Positions 17,789-27,164 are shown, counted from the first letter of the stretch. The stretch is 64,000 nt of DNA from Sporomusa ovata DSM 2662 (GCF_000445445.1 NZ_ASXP01000004.1:755293-819292), one strand, 5' to 3'. Program-made: numbers and translations. The notes: generated by a model not told the origin, from the letters alone.

Positions 17789-18820
17789 TCACTGTATCCC
17801 CAAACGAACTTGTTGTACCCATTTATCCAATATTTTACGCTGCTGCTGGGGAGAATACATGTCATGATGGTCCAGGAGCTTTATATTTTTAGCGGCATAT
17901 TCCCGGTACAGTGGTGTTCCTGGGTTTGTCGGCATAAAATAAAATTTATGTTCTGCCATACATGCGAGTGCTTCCTCTTGAGTGAGCCAATCAATAAACT
18001 GCTGTGCCTCAACCGTATGGGCAGCGCTCCTAACCAGGCCTGCCCCTGTCAATAAAAACGCAGTTCCATCTTCAGGATAGATTATTTGTACCGGAAAACC
18101 ATCTTTAACATAACGCATAGCTTCACTATGCACAGCTATAGCCAGGTCAACCTCTGCCATGCTGGCCATTCGCGCCGGCGTTGCTAAAAATTTAGCATAC
18201 TGCACAACCTGTGGATGGATTTTTTTTAACAAGTCTAAGGTTGGTTGCTCGCCGTTAGCCGCAACCAGCGTATATAAAAGGTTAGCGGCAGCATCGGCTG
18301 CCAGAAAGTCGGTCAAACCCAGTCTCTGCTTAGAATCTGCCGGCAAGTCAGACCATTTTGCTGGTTTTTTCTTGATGGAATTAAAATAATCCTGATTGAC
18401 TGCAAAAATTATCGGATCATACCAAACGCCTACCCAATAACCATCAGTATCTTGAAATCTATTTGGTATTATATCCGTATATTCAGATTGGTAAGGTATC
18501 AGCAGAGCATTGTTTCGTGCCTGTTTTAATGTTTTACGGTTAGCAAGAATAAGATCTGCTTGCCGTTCTCCTGCTTCTGCGGCCAGCCTGCTAAACAAAT
18601 CCTTTTCCGTAAGCGGTGTAATCGTAACCCGGACCTTTGCGACCCGCTCGTATTCCTGAGCTAACACGGCTACCTGTTCAACAGGCAAGGTCGTATAAAC
18701 ATTAATCGTCGGTAAACTGCTGTTATTTTGTTTACCTGCATAACCGATAAGGTAAGTAGTAGCCGTAATTACCAGAGCTACAAAAATAGCCATTGCTACT
18801 AATGGCAGATAGCGTTTCAT
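17789..18820 (-). CDS. Orphan periplasmic solute-binding protein (ABC type)
   Basis: A 343-aa extracellular solute-binding protein of the iron/spermidine-type fold. Residues 1-28 form a signal/anchor helix with no lipobox cysteine. INVYTTLPVEQVAVLAQEYE is the typical first lobe, and DGYWVGVWYDPIIFAVN is a typical middle segment. No permease or ATPase is adjacent, so its transporter partner or sensor is elsewhere. Ferric iron is a common ligand of this group, but nothing in the sequence fixes it. It is driven by the promoter at 18880-18908. Confidence 0.82.
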   Translation of the reverse strand: MKRYLPLVAMAIFVALVITATTYLIGYAGKQNNSSLPTINVYTTLPVEQVAVLAQEYERVAKVRVTITPLTEKDLFSRLAAEAGERQADLILANRKTLKQARNNALLIPYQSEYTDIIPNRFQDTDGYWVGVWYDPIIFAVNQDYFNSIKKKPAKWSDLPADSKQRLGLTDFLAADAAANLLYTLVAANGEQPTLDLLKKIHPQVVQYAKFLATPARMASMAEVDLAIAVHSEAMRYVKDGFPVQIIYPEDGTAFLLTGAGLVRSAAHTVEAQQFIDWLTQEEALACMAEHKFYFMPTNPGTPLYREYAAKNIKLLDHHDMYSPQQQRKILDKWVQQVRLGIQ

Positions 18821-18879
18821 ACATTACCTCCATAGGTTTGAACTGGTTACTAGCATTAACAACTAAGGCAAACATATAT

Positions 18880-18908
18880 ACTATAACTTTTATTTGTTCT
18901 TTATGCAA
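18880..18908 (-). promoter_or_regulatory. Sigma-A promoter for the solute-binding protein gene
   Basis: Minus strand: TTGCAT (18908-18903), a 17-nt spacer, then TATAGT (18885-18880), about 60 nt before the start codon at 18820. Confidence 0.65.
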
Positions 18909-18989
18909 GTCCTAATCCCTTCTATGCAGAAGATAGCATTTTAAAAAACGGCGAATTATGCTAAAATAAAAAAGAAAGGAGTTGTTTTT

Positions 18990-19382
18990 TTGACACAAAA
19001 GCCTTCATTCTTATCTTTTTTCCATCCAGATTTGACCGCACGTTTGATTATTGTCATATTTTTTTTGCTGCTCATTGCTATTGGTTATGTATTTGGCATC
19101 TACGATGGACTGGTAAATAATAACCCTACTGCTGTCTTTAATTCGTTTGTTGCAGTGCTGCTCTATGCTATCCCGGCTTTTGGATTATTGCGGCTTAAGC
19201 GTTGGGCCCGCTTATTTGAGTTGGGATTGTCCCTATTATTTGTAATAATTGGCCTGGTAATCCTATTTGGTTATAGTCTGACCATGGGTATTATGACGCT
19301 TGTCCCCCATGGGTTAATTGCCATTTACCTTTTATCAAAGGACTGCCGGCGTGCATTTGGTATGAACCAAAAAGAAGCCTAG
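18990..19382 (+). CDS. Small integral membrane protein, unknown
   Basis: A 130-aa hydrophobic protein with about four membrane segments (residues 18-38, 48-65, 75-95, 97-115) and a short basic/polar tail. No family is recognised. It starts at TTG (18990-18992) with AAAGGAG 8 nt upstream. It is the only plus-strand gene in the first 27 kb. Its last codons form half of a terminator stem shared with the convergent ygiQ. Confidence 0.75.
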   Translation: MTQKPSFLSFFHPDLTARLIIVIFFLLLIAIGYVFGIYDGLVNNNPTAVFNSFVAVLLYAIPAFGLLRLKRWARLFELGLSLLFVIIGLVILFGYSLTMGIMTLVPHGLIAIYLLSKDCRRAFGMNQKEA

Positions 19383-19408
19383 ATTTTGAATCTAGACTTC
19401 TTTTTGGT
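19365..19408. terminator. Bidirectional terminator inside two convergent 3' coding ends
   Basis: A stem of about 21 bp with one mismatch (left arm 19365-19385, loop TTG, right arm 19389-19408), flanked by T runs on both strands. It overlaps the last codons of both the small membrane protein and ygiQ, whose stop codons lie near the loop. Confidence 0.9.
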
Positions 19409-21277
19409 TTTGCTGCGGGAAGAATGTAATCTTCGTGACTTATTTAGTGATTCCCCTTTGCTTACGCTGGTAACAGGCTGTTTGTTGCGAGGCGGCCGGA
19501 TTAAACATTTTGGTTCATAACCGATTAAATCCTGTCGGCCTGCTTTATTAAGTGCTTCATAAACCAAATTGTAGTTTTTAGGATCGCGGTATTGCAGCAA
19601 TGCTCGCTGCAGCCCTTTGTCATGGGGGGTTTTGGCAACATAGACTTTTTCTCCGGTTAACGGGTGAATTTCTGTATAGTACATGCAGGTTGATAAGCTT
19701 CCCGGAGTGGGAATAAAATCCTGTACTTGTTCCGGACGATAGCTGGTATCACGCAGAAATTCAGCCAATTCAATAGCCTCTTTTAGGCCGGCTCCCGGAT
19801 GGCTGGACATAAAGTAGGGTACTAAGTACTGTTTCTTCCCTAAGTCGATATTAATTTGTTCAAATGCTTTTTTAAATTTCAGATAGGTATTTTTACCAGA
19901 TTTACCCATTAAGTTTGTAACTTTAGGCGAAACATGTTCAGGAGCAACCTTTAGCTGGCCACTGACATGGTGCTCGCATAATTCCCGTAAAAATCCCATA
20001 TCATTGGCAGCCAACAGATAGTCATAACGCAGACCTGACCGGACAAAGACTTTTTTTATTCCTGGAATTTGTCGAATTGCCCTAAGTAATTCTAAATAGT
20101 CGCGATGGCTGGTGTTTAAACTCTTGCAGGCATTGGGGAACAAGCATTGCTTGCCGCGGCAGGTTCCCCGTTCTGCTTGCTGCTCACAGGCACGCTGGCG
20201 AAAGTTCGCAGTAGGACCGCCGACATCATGGATATAGCCTTTGAAATCCGGTAACTGAACGATTTGGTCAGCTTCCCGGAGTATTGATTCCTGACTGCGA
20301 CTTTGGATCATTCTTCCCTGATGGGCATATAAAGCACAAAAAGAGCAACTGCCATAACAACCGCGATGGCTAACGATACTAAACTTTACCTCCTGGATAG
20401 CCGGAACACCGCCAGCTGCACTATAAGAAGGATGATATGTCCGCTGATAAGGCAAATCATATATTTCATCCATCTCTGCAGTGGAAAGTGGCATTGCTGG
20501 TGGATTCTGTACTACATAGTGCTCCCCATGCCTCTGAACTATCGTTTTTCCCCGAATAGCATCCTGCTCTAAGTATTGGGTTTTAAAAGCTTTCGCAAAT
20601 TGCACCTTATTGGCAGTAACAGCCTGATAACCCGGTGTTTCGATATAGTCCCACAGATGGTCTATTGATTCTGCAGGATAACAGGTTCCAGGTATATCCC
20701 GAATATCTTTGATATTCATACCAGCCGATAATTGTGCGGCTAACTCTTTAATCTGACTTTCGCCCATACCGTAAATTAACAGATCTGCTCTACTATCAAT
20801 CAGAATCGATCGTCGTACGCTATCTGACCAGTAATCATAATGAGCAAATCGCCGTAAACTTGCTTCAATACCGCCAATAACAAGCGGGGTATGTTTCCAA
20901 ATCTCCCGTATTCTGTTACAATAAACAATTGTCGCCCGTTCCGGCCTAAGTCCAGCCTGACCACCGGGCGAATAGTTATCTGTACTGCGGTATTTTTTAG
21001 CTGCGGTAAATTTATTGAGCATCGAATCAAGGTTGCCTGCCGAAACCAATATACCCAGTCGCGGTTTGCCTAAACGTTTAAAATCAGAAGTTGAACGCCA
21101 ATTTGGCTGAGCAATTATTCCAACCTTATACCCGTATTTTTCCAGCAACCTACATATAATCGCCGGACCAAAGCTGGGATGGTCAACATAAGCATCACCA
21201 CTGATAAAAAGAAAGTCCAACTGTTCCCAGCCACGTTTAGCCATATCGTCCCTGGTCATTGGTAAAAAATCTGTCAT
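19379..21277 (-). CDS. YgiQ-family (UPF0313) radical SAM protein
   Basis: A 632-aa protein of the large YgiQ family. The radical SAM motif is in SHRGCYGSCSFCALYAHQGR (Cys-x3-Cys-x2-Cys) near residue 315. The N-terminal cobalamin-binding-like half starts with DFLFISGDAYVDHPSFG. The basic C-terminus is low complexity. The reaction is not established for this family. It is the last gene of the ftsK-mnmH-rodZ-ygiQ run. Confidence 0.9.
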   Translation of the reverse strand: MTDFLPMTRDDMAKRGWEQLDFLFISGDAYVDHPSFGPAIICRLLEKYGYKVGIIAQPNWRSTSDFKRLGKPRLGILVSAGNLDSMLNKFTAAKKYRSTDNYSPGGQAGLRPERATIVYCNRIREIWKHTPLVIGGIEASLRRFAHYDYWSDSVRRSILIDSRADLLIYGMGESQIKELAAQLSAGMNIKDIRDIPGTCYPAESIDHLWDYIETPGYQAVTANKVQFAKAFKTQYLEQDAIRGKTIVQRHGEHYVVQNPPAMPLSTAEMDEIYDLPYQRTYHPSYSAAGGVPAIQEVKFSIVSHRGCYGSCSFCALYAHQGRMIQSRSQESILREADQIVQLPDFKGYIHDVGGPTANFRQRACEQQAERGTCRGKQCLFPNACKSLNTSHRDYLELLRAIRQIPGIKKVFVRSGLRYDYLLAANDMGFLRELCEHHVSGQLKVAPEHVSPKVTNLMGKSGKNTYLKFKKAFEQINIDLGKKQYLVPYFMSSHPGAGLKEAIELAEFLRDTSYRPEQVQDFIPTPGSLSTCMYYTEIHPLTGEKVYVAKTPHDKGLQRALLQYRDPKNYNLVYEALNKAGRQDLIGYEPKCLIRPPRNKQPVTSVSKGESLNKSRRLHSSRSKTKKKSRFKI

Positions 21278-21298
21278 GCTGCTAGATTTACCTCATTC

Positions 21299-22030
21299 CT
21301 ATTTTGTAATTCCGGTCAGTGTAAACGTTTTGACCACTACTTCACCATTACCACCAATTTTACCCACAGGGCTGCCGTTGTATACTACATCAACAACACC
21401 GGCATTGCCAAATTTGACTGATAGTTTATTCGCGGCTTCCCAGGTTATTGATTCGCCAATTTTAGGAGTACCTTCATATATTTCTTTACCGTCTGCTATT
21501 ATTTGCGTCCAACACGGAGCACTATATTTAGCAGTGACAATCACTTTACCTGCCGGAGTTACCGGAGTACCCGGCTGAACCGCCGGAGCCGGTTGAGGGG
21601 TTACAACCGGTGGTGGAACCGGAGCAGGTTGTTGGCTCTCTGATGGCCACCAGATTAATCCAGCTACTATAAGGACGCCTGCCGTGGCTGCTACTACTGT
21701 AAGCATTTTTTTTAAGCCGCCGCCACTACCTCTGCGTGGGGTTGAGGCGACTGGTATTACTTCCTGCTGCTTCTCGGCAATGATATTCTCATTTGTCTGC
21801 TCTTTATTTTGGGAATATAAGTCTATTGCCGTATGCGGGTCAAGTCCCAGAAAAGTAGCATAATTGCGGATAAAACCCTTTAAATATACTTCACCGGGGA
21901 CAATGTCATAGTCACCTTCTTCAATAGCGTTAAGATATAGCGCTCTAATGTTTATAGCACTTTCAACATCTTTAATTGACAGGGCTTTTTTTAAACGTTC
22001 AGCGCGCAAAAATTCCCCTACTGTTTGCAA
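21299..22030 (-). CDS. RodZ-like HTH membrane protein
   Basis: A 243-aa protein: cytoplasmic helix-turn-helix domain (residues 5-70, IKDVESAINIRALYLNAIEE), a linker, one membrane helix (about 112-130), a proline-rich stretch (PAPVPPPVVTPQPAPAVQPG), and an extracytoplasmic DUF4115-type beta domain. This is the RodZ layout, which links MreB to the cell wall in rod-shaped bacteria. It starts at TTG with GGGGAGG 8 nt upstream. It is 5 nt after mnmH. Confidence 0.87.
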   Translation of the reverse strand: MQTVGEFLRAERLKKALSIKDVESAINIRALYLNAIEEGDYDIVPGEVYLKGFIRNYATFLGLDPHTAIDLYSQNKEQTNENIIAEKQQEVIPVASTPRRGSGGGLKKMLTVVAATAGVLIVAGLIWWPSESQQPAPVPPPVVTPQPAPAVQPGTPVTPAGKVIVTAKYSAPCWTQIIADGKEIYEGTPKIGESITWEAANKLSVKFGNAGVVDVVYNGSPVGKIGGNGEVVVKTFTLTGITK

Positions 22031-22035
22031 AATAA

Positions 22036-23079
22036 CTACCTCCCCAACTGTTGTAAGTATTGGATTATCAATTCTGTTGACTGCTCCAAATTATCAGCAC
22101 TTACTGCTCCATCATAGTCTGCAAGATCTGACTTCTCATAACCATACATTGGATCATAATATTCTACGAGCAAAGTCTCAACAACCACTCGAATCTGTCC
22201 TGCTTTAAATTCATTGATCAACTTGTCGGTTTTCTTATTGCCAAGGCGTCGGCGTAATGACGCAATACTACTGATTATCGCTTCTGCATTATCACTGTAG
22301 ATATCCAGATACTCTTCTATCAATCTATCTACCCTTACTTCAATGCTGGCAGATACCAGTAATTTTGGTCCCTGCTGCATAGCGTTAAATAAACATTCAG
22401 GTAGATACACATTACCAATACGTTTGCTTTCACATTCAACTACTACATAAGGCTGATTATTTAGCGCATCAAGTTCTTTAAGCAGATTTGCATCAAAGTT
22501 TTGTGCTGTTGCCGACCTGCCTAAACCGATTTGACCAAAAACTGATCCTCGATGATTAGCTAAATTCTCCAGATCAATTACCGGTATATTGCGTTTAGCC
22601 AATTGCTTTATAAGCAAGGTTTTTCCAGTTCCTGTTGAACCACATAGTACTATTATCTTTGGTTTAACTTCAAACTGTTTTAATCTGCCCAAAACATATT
22701 GACGATACGCTTTATAACCGCCAACTAGCTGTGAGGCTGGAATTTCCATCATTTCCAGCACACTTACTATTGATTTAGAACGCATTCCCCCCCGCCAGCA
22801 ATACACGATAACCTTTTGTTCCTCTGTAGTAAACCGGCGAATTTGCTCAATAATATCCGGCAACTTTGTAGAAACAAATGACAGGCCCAGATGCTTAGCA
22901 TCTTCGACACTAACTTGCCTATAAATAGTTCCAATTTGAGCCCGTTCCTCATCGTTAAATACCGGTATGTTCACGGCTCCGGGAATATGCCCACCTGCAT
23001 ATTCTGCCGGTGAACGCACGTCGATAAAAATCGTTTTATCTAAGGTTACAGCTTCCGCTACTTTAATTACTTTATACAA
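22036..23079 (-). CDS. mnmH: tRNA 2-selenouridine synthase
   Basis: A 347-aa enzyme that replaces sulfur by selenium (through a geranylated intermediate) at the wobble uridine of tRNAs. It has an N-terminal rhodanese domain with active cysteine in VYCWRGGMRSKS (near residue 93) and a C-terminal P-loop domain with LCGSTGTGKT near residue 145. Its presence implies a selenophosphate synthetase elsewhere and thus selenium metabolism. The start is TTG with a weak ribosome-binding site. Confidence 0.94.
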   Translation of the reverse strand: MYKVIKVAEAVTLDKTIFIDVRSPAEYAGGHIPGAVNIPVFNDEERAQIGTIYRQVSVEDAKHLGLSFVSTKLPDIIEQIRRFTTEEQKVIVYCWRGGMRSKSIVSVLEMMEIPASQLVGGYKAYRQYVLGRLKQFEVKPKIIVLCGSTGTGKTLLIKQLAKRNIPVIDLENLANHRGSVFGQIGLGRSATAQNFDANLLKELDALNNQPYVVVECESKRIGNVYLPECLFNAMQQGPKLLVSASIEVRVDRLIEEYLDIYSDNAEAIISSIASLRRRLGNKKTDKLINEFKAGQIRVVVETLLVEYYDPMYGYEKSDLADYDGAVSADNLEQSTELIIQYLQQLGR

Positions 23080-23136
23080 TATAATTCACCACTACTATTC
23101 TGCCCTGTCGTAAAATGCTGTAAGCATAAAAGCAAT

Positions 23137-25305
23137 TTATTTTTTAAAATATCTTGAATAAACTTGTTCTGTTGTCATAATTATCTCTCGTGCTTTACTT
23201 CCCATATTAGGCCCAACAATTTTCATTTCTTCCATAGTATCAATTAGCCTTGCAGCACGTGTATAGCCGATGCGGAATTTGCGTTGTAACATGGATACGG
23301 AAGCCTGACCTGTCTCAAGTACCATGCGCACAGCCTCTTCTAAAAGTTCATCCTCAAAATGAGTTGGATCTTCTTTACCGGTGACCGCAGTTTCAACAGT
23401 AGTTACACCATCATTATATTCGGGTACAGCCTGTTCTTTGATATAAACTACTAAATCTTCAACCTCAGTGTCGGCAATAAAAGCCCCCTGTACCCTGGTA
23501 GGCTTAGAAGCGCCAACTGGATAAAATAGCATATCACCCTTTCCTAACAGTTTTTCAGCTCCAGACATATCTAAGATAGTTCGAGAATCAACCTGCGATG
23601 AAACAGCAAAGGAAATACGGGAAGGCACATTGGCTTTGATAGTTCCTGTAATGACATCTACAGAAGGACGCTGCGTAGCAAGAACTAAATGCAATCCCGC
23701 TGCCCTTGCTTTTTGTGCCAATCGACAAATAGCATCCTCAACATCAACAGGCGCTACCATCATTAAGTCAGCAAGTTCATCAATTATAATCAAAATCAAT
23801 GGCAGTCGCTCATCAGTATGCAATTCATTATAGCGGGTAATATCCCGCACTCCTGTAGTAGCAAAAACTTCATAGCGACGTTCCATTTCCTGGACCGCCC
23901 AGTTTAAAGCTGAGGCTGCTTTCTTCGAATCAGTTACTACCGGAGTAAGTAAATGTGGAATACCATTATAATTTGACAGTTCTACCATTTTGGGATCAAT
24001 AAGCACCAATTTTACTTCGTCCGGCCGGGCTTTAAATAATATACTTGTAATCAACGTATTGATACAAACGCTTTTTCCTGATCCGGTTGCACCAGCTACT
24101 AATAAATGCGGCATCTTCCCTAAGTCTGTAACAATTGGCTGCCCGGCAATATCTTTCCCTAATGCCACGGTCAAACTGGAAGACGCACGTTGAAACTCAT
24201 TGGTTTCCAATACCTCCCGCATGGCAACGCCAGATAATTCTTTATTTGGCACTTCAATGCCAATCGCTGCTTTACCTGGAATAGGAGCTTCAATCCGCAC
24301 CCCTGAAGATGCCAGTTTTAGTGATAAGTCATCTGCCAGGTTTACTATTTTACTTACTTTTACACCTGGAGCAGGTTCCAGTTCATAACGGGTAACTGTC
24401 GGTCCCTGACAAGTATTAATAACCCTGGCACTAACTCCAAAGCTATCAAGCGTCTGTTCAAGTATCCGGGCGTTATCGGCAACTTCCTTAGGCATTTTGG
24501 TTACACGTGGACGATTAGGTTTTTTTAATAATGACACAGGCGGTAACTGATAGTCGGTATTACTATCTGTAATACCCTCCTTAGTTACTGTAAATGACTG
24601 CCGTTGCGACTGCTGCATAACTGGTTCCTGATTATTATCAGGAATAATGCTCTCTTTGGGGACCTTTTGTATCGCCAATTCAAGCTTATCATCACGCTGT
24701 TGATCGTAAAATACCGGTAAATCCTTTTCCTCTTCTTGCTCGGAAAAAATTGTTTCTGCCGACGCAGCAATAGCTTCCTTCGCTGAAGACATACTCTCTA
24801 CGGCCTTGTCTTTGGCATTTAATAGCGTTTCTGCCAGCGACCAGGTTGTAGTCATCAGAATTGAGCAAAGCAGCAATGCTGAGAGCACAATAATTGAGCC
24901 ATGCACACCCAGTAGTTTACGCAGGGAAAAAAGTGCCATCCCACCGGTTAATCCCCCGCCTGTCACCAAACTATCAGGCATTATTTCCTGACCAACAGGA
25001 ATTCTAATATGATGATAAATCGCTAAAACCACAAAATATAAAAGCAGAAAACCCCAAAACTTAACTGAATAAACAATTGGACTCTTTGCCACAATATACT
25101 TCAGTCCAACAATAAAAAATACTAAAGGTACAGCTACAGCACCTATTCCAAAAGTATATTTAAGTATCTTGGCTAAAAATAACCCAAACGGCCCAACATT
25201 TAGACCGATCAAGCTGATTAACGCTAAAATTCCTCCTGTAACCATGGTAATGCCCAACAATTCATGCCGTAATTCAGGAGTTAAATGGGTCAACCACTTA
25301 GGCAA
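23137..25305 (-). CDS. DNA translocase FtsK/SpoIIIE
   Basis: A 722-aa septal DNA pump. The N-terminus has four to five membrane segments (residues 20-165), then a linker, then the RecA-like motor with Walker A AGATGSGKSVCINTLI and Walker B LILIIIDELADLMM. The C-terminal winged-helix gamma domain (RKFRIGYTRAARLIDTMEE) reads polar DNA motifs. In spore formers this protein moves the chromosome into the forespore, or resolves dimers in growth. The start is TTG, with GAGGTGG upstream. Confidence 0.93.
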   Translation of the reverse strand: MPKWLTHLTPELRHELLGITMVTGGILALISLIGLNVGPFGLFLAKILKYTFGIGAVAVPLVFFIVGLKYIVAKSPIVYSVKFWGFLLLYFVVLAIYHHIRIPVGQEIMPDSLVTGGGLTGGMALFSLRKLLGVHGSIIVLSALLLCSILMTTTWSLAETLLNAKDKAVESMSSAKEAIAASAETIFSEQEEEKDLPVFYDQQRDDKLELAIQKVPKESIIPDNNQEPVMQQSQRQSFTVTKEGITDSNTDYQLPPVSLLKKPNRPRVTKMPKEVADNARILEQTLDSFGVSARVINTCQGPTVTRYELEPAPGVKVSKIVNLADDLSLKLASSGVRIEAPIPGKAAIGIEVPNKELSGVAMREVLETNEFQRASSSLTVALGKDIAGQPIVTDLGKMPHLLVAGATGSGKSVCINTLITSILFKARPDEVKLVLIDPKMVELSNYNGIPHLLTPVVTDSKKAASALNWAVQEMERRYEVFATTGVRDITRYNELHTDERLPLILIIIDELADLMMVAPVDVEDAICRLAQKARAAGLHLVLATQRPSVDVITGTIKANVPSRISFAVSSQVDSRTILDMSGAEKLLGKGDMLFYPVGASKPTRVQGAFIADTEVEDLVVYIKEQAVPEYNDGVTTVETAVTGKEDPTHFEDELLEEAVRMVLETGQASVSMLQRKFRIGYTRAARLIDTMEEMKIVGPNMGSKAREIIMTTEQVYSRYFKK

Positions 25306-25368
25306 AACATACCACCTCTAACATTATCTTGTTCTACGTAATGGTAAAAATCCCTTTATTTTATTCAC

Positions 25369-25851
25369 TTATTCAAATATACCTAATTTAGTTTCAATCC
25401 ACTCCCGTGTTTCCGGATGCAAAATAATTTTATCTTTGTTTTGTAAGTACCAAGGAATCACATCTAACCGATCAGGTAATCTTGAGACAGCTAACCAGTC
25501 AGCCAGCATTTCTCTTCTATATTCGTCAGATATTGGTAGTGTTACCATACTTCCAGTATCTAAAAAAGTTATCCACCATTGCCAATGATGAGGGTTTTTT
25601 CGATAATGCACAAACCAACTCCTAATCAAGGCATCATTTGCCTTACTTAAATCAAACGTCCCGTCCGCTCTTTTTAAACATTTGCCGGAAAATCCCTGTA
25701 CTCGTGGTTTCCATTCGGCTGATGAAAATTTGCTAAAATCATGAACTAACCCGCGCCAGGGAATACCTAACTTACAAGCTTCTAAAAATACATACCATTT
25801 ATGCCTTAAGACGTATTTGAAGTATTTTATATTGCGACCGACAGTGTTCAA
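25369..25851 (-). CDS. DUF5662-family protein
   Basis: A 160-aa protein recognised by its N-terminal pattern: YFKYVLRHKWYVFLEACKLG, then WRGLVHDFSKFS, and a later HYRKNPHHWQWW. These are DUF5662 hallmarks, frequent in Firmicutes and their phages. The many histidines with HD, DFSKFS and HYRKNPHHW resemble a metal-dependent hydrolase, but the function is unknown. The start is TTG with AAGGGGG upstream. Confidence 0.8.
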   Translation of the reverse strand: MNTVGRNIKYFKYVLRHKWYVFLEACKLGIPWRGLVHDFSKFSSAEWKPRVQGFSGKCLKRADGTFDLSKANDALIRSWFVHYRKNPHHWQWWITFLDTGSMVTLPISDEYRREMLADWLAVSRLPDRLDVIPWYLQNKDKIILHPETREWIETKLGIFE

Positions 25852-25886
25852 AACTATACCCCCTTAGGAATGTCGATAAAAATAAA

Positions 25887-25906
25887 AGCCGCCTGCTATG
25901 GCGGTT
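25887..25906 (-). terminator. Terminator of the tRNA operon
   Basis: A 7-bp GC-rich stem (AACCGCC with GGCGGCT on the minus strand) followed by TTTTATTTTT. It is about 130 nt past tRNA-Leu, the last gene of the cluster. Confidence 0.7.
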
Positions 25907-26033
25907 GGTGATGAAAATAATAAAAGAAAAAGACCCGGACGGAGTCCAAGCCATATTGTAAAACGTAGTGAGTTCGGTTGTCGTAAACCCCGATTACTCT
26001 GTAATAATGCGATTGAAGATAGTTTGCTTAGAA

Positions 26034-26122
26034 TGGTGCCGAGGACCGGAATCGAACCGGTACGGAAATTTCTTTCCGACGGATTTTAAGTCCGTTGCGT
26101 CTGCCAGTTCCGCCACCCCGGC
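26034..26122 (-). tRNA. tRNA-Leu (anticodon TAA)
   Basis: An 89-nt type II tRNA with a long variable arm, encoded CCA (26036-26034) and acceptor stem GCCGGGG/CCTCGGC. The anticodon loop ACTTAAAAT gives TAA, reading UUA. It is the last gene of the five-tRNA operon. Confidence 0.97.
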
Positions 26123-26170
26123 ATGTAATAATCTAGAGAAAAACCATTATTGTGGCTTTATTATTTAATT

Positions 26171-26245
<75 letters not shown>

Positions 26246-26252
26246 ATAGTTA

Positions 26253-26327
26253 TGGAGCGGAAAACGAGATTCGAACTCGCGACCCTCGCCTTGGCAAGGC
26301 GATGCTCTACCGCTGAGCTACTTCCGC
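26253..26327 (-). tRNA. tRNA-Gly (anticodon GCC)
   Basis: 75 nt with encoded CCA, acceptor GCGGAAG, anticodon loop CTTGCCAAG and T-loop GTTCGAATC. Only 7 nt separate it from tRNA-Cys. Confidence 0.97.
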
Positions 26328-26400
26328 ATATTCGACATTCGACACTAGACGCTCGATTTTCGCTATCTAAAATCGAATGTCTAATGTCTAAGGTCAAGAA
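26328..26400. repeat. Palindromic TCGA-word spacer between tRNA-Gly and tRNA-Phe
   Basis: The 73-nt spacer is an imperfect inverted repeat. ATTCGACATTCGACACTAGAC on the left mirrors GTCTAATGTCTAAGGTC on the right, with TCGATTTT/AAAATCGA in the middle. It is built from variants of TCGAC/ATTCGA. Confidence 0.6.
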
Positions 26401-26476
<76 letters not shown>

Positions 26477-26556
26477 ATATTCGACTGTCGATTTCCGACT
26501 TGCGACGTTCGATGTGGTTAATCGAAAATCGAACATCGTATATCGTATGTCGAAAT
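26477..26556. repeat. Palindromic TCGA-word spacer between tRNA-Phe and tRNA-Asp
   Basis: An 80-nt spacer similar in kind to the one at 26328-26400. Repeated TTCGAC, TCGATTT, GTTCGATG and ATCGAAAATCGAAC words fold back on each other around GGTTA. The two spacers begin with the same ATATTCGAC. Confidence 0.6.
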
Positions 26557-26633
26557 TGGCGACCCTGAACGGATTTGAACCGTCGATCTCCGCCGTGACA
26601 GGGCGGCATGTTAGACCGCTACACCACAGGGCC
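26557..26633 (-). tRNA. tRNA-Asp (anticodon GTC)
   Basis: 77 nt with encoded CCA, acceptor GGCCCTG/CAGGGTC, anticodon loop CTGTCACG and T-loop GTTCAAATC. It is the first gene of the cluster, just after the promoter at 26653-26681. Confidence 0.97.
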
Positions 26634-26652
26634 GCGTGCAATCGCATTATTT

Positions 26653-26681
26653 AGTATATAGTAGGTTTACAAAAAAGTCAA
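26653..26681 (-). promoter_or_regulatory. Promoter of the tRNA operon
   Basis: Minus strand: TTGACT (26681-26676), a 17-nt spacer, then TATACT (26658-26653). It is close to consensus and ends 20 nt before tRNA-Asp, so it should drive Asp-Phe-Gly-Cys-Leu. Confidence 0.85.
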
Positions 26682-26774
26682 TACGCAAAAACTGCCTTTA
26701 TTTTATAAGCGATGCGACGGGATTTATTATATCTTACTATTGCAGAAACGTCAAGCGGCTATTGTAAAATAAGA

Positions 26775-27137
26775 TCACTCAGCTAGTACTTTATTAACGG
26801 TTTCTTGTACCTGCTCAGGATCAAATGGTTTAATAACAAAACCTGCTGCCCCTGCTTTGAGTGCCTCAGAAATTATACTACGCTGCCCAATGGCTGTTAC
26901 CATGATGATACGCGCTACCGGGTCTTCTTCGTGAATATGCTTTACCGCCTGAATTCCATCCATAACCGGCATAGTAATATCCATTGTTACCAAATCCGGT
27001 TTATACTGACGATAGAGCTGCACTCCCTGTTTGCCATCACCACCTTCGGCAACAATCTCATGTCCCATATCCTGTAGCAGTTTCTTTATCATCATACGCA
27101 TAAACGTAGAATCATCACATATTAGAACTCTCGCCAT
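26775..27137 (-). CDS. CheY-like single-domain response regulator
   Basis: A 120-aa receiver domain with no output domain. Acid pocket DDSTFMR, phosphorylation Asp in VTMDITMPVMDG (near residue 53), switch Thr in VTAIGQ and Lys in VIKPFDP are all present. It is CheY-like rather than part of a DNA-binding regulator, so it probably acts on a motor or another protein. It follows the 221-aa unknown gene by 27 nt in the same direction. AGGAGG precedes the ATG. Confidence 0.93.
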   Translation of the reverse strand: MARVLICDDSTFMRMMIKKLLQDMGHEIVAEGGDGKQGVQLYRQYKPDLVTMDITMPVMDGIQAVKHIHEEDPVARIIMVTAIGQRSIISEALKAGAAGFVIKPFDPEQVQETVNKVLAE

Positions 27138-27164
27138 AAAACTTCCTCCTCTATTGAGCTCAAC

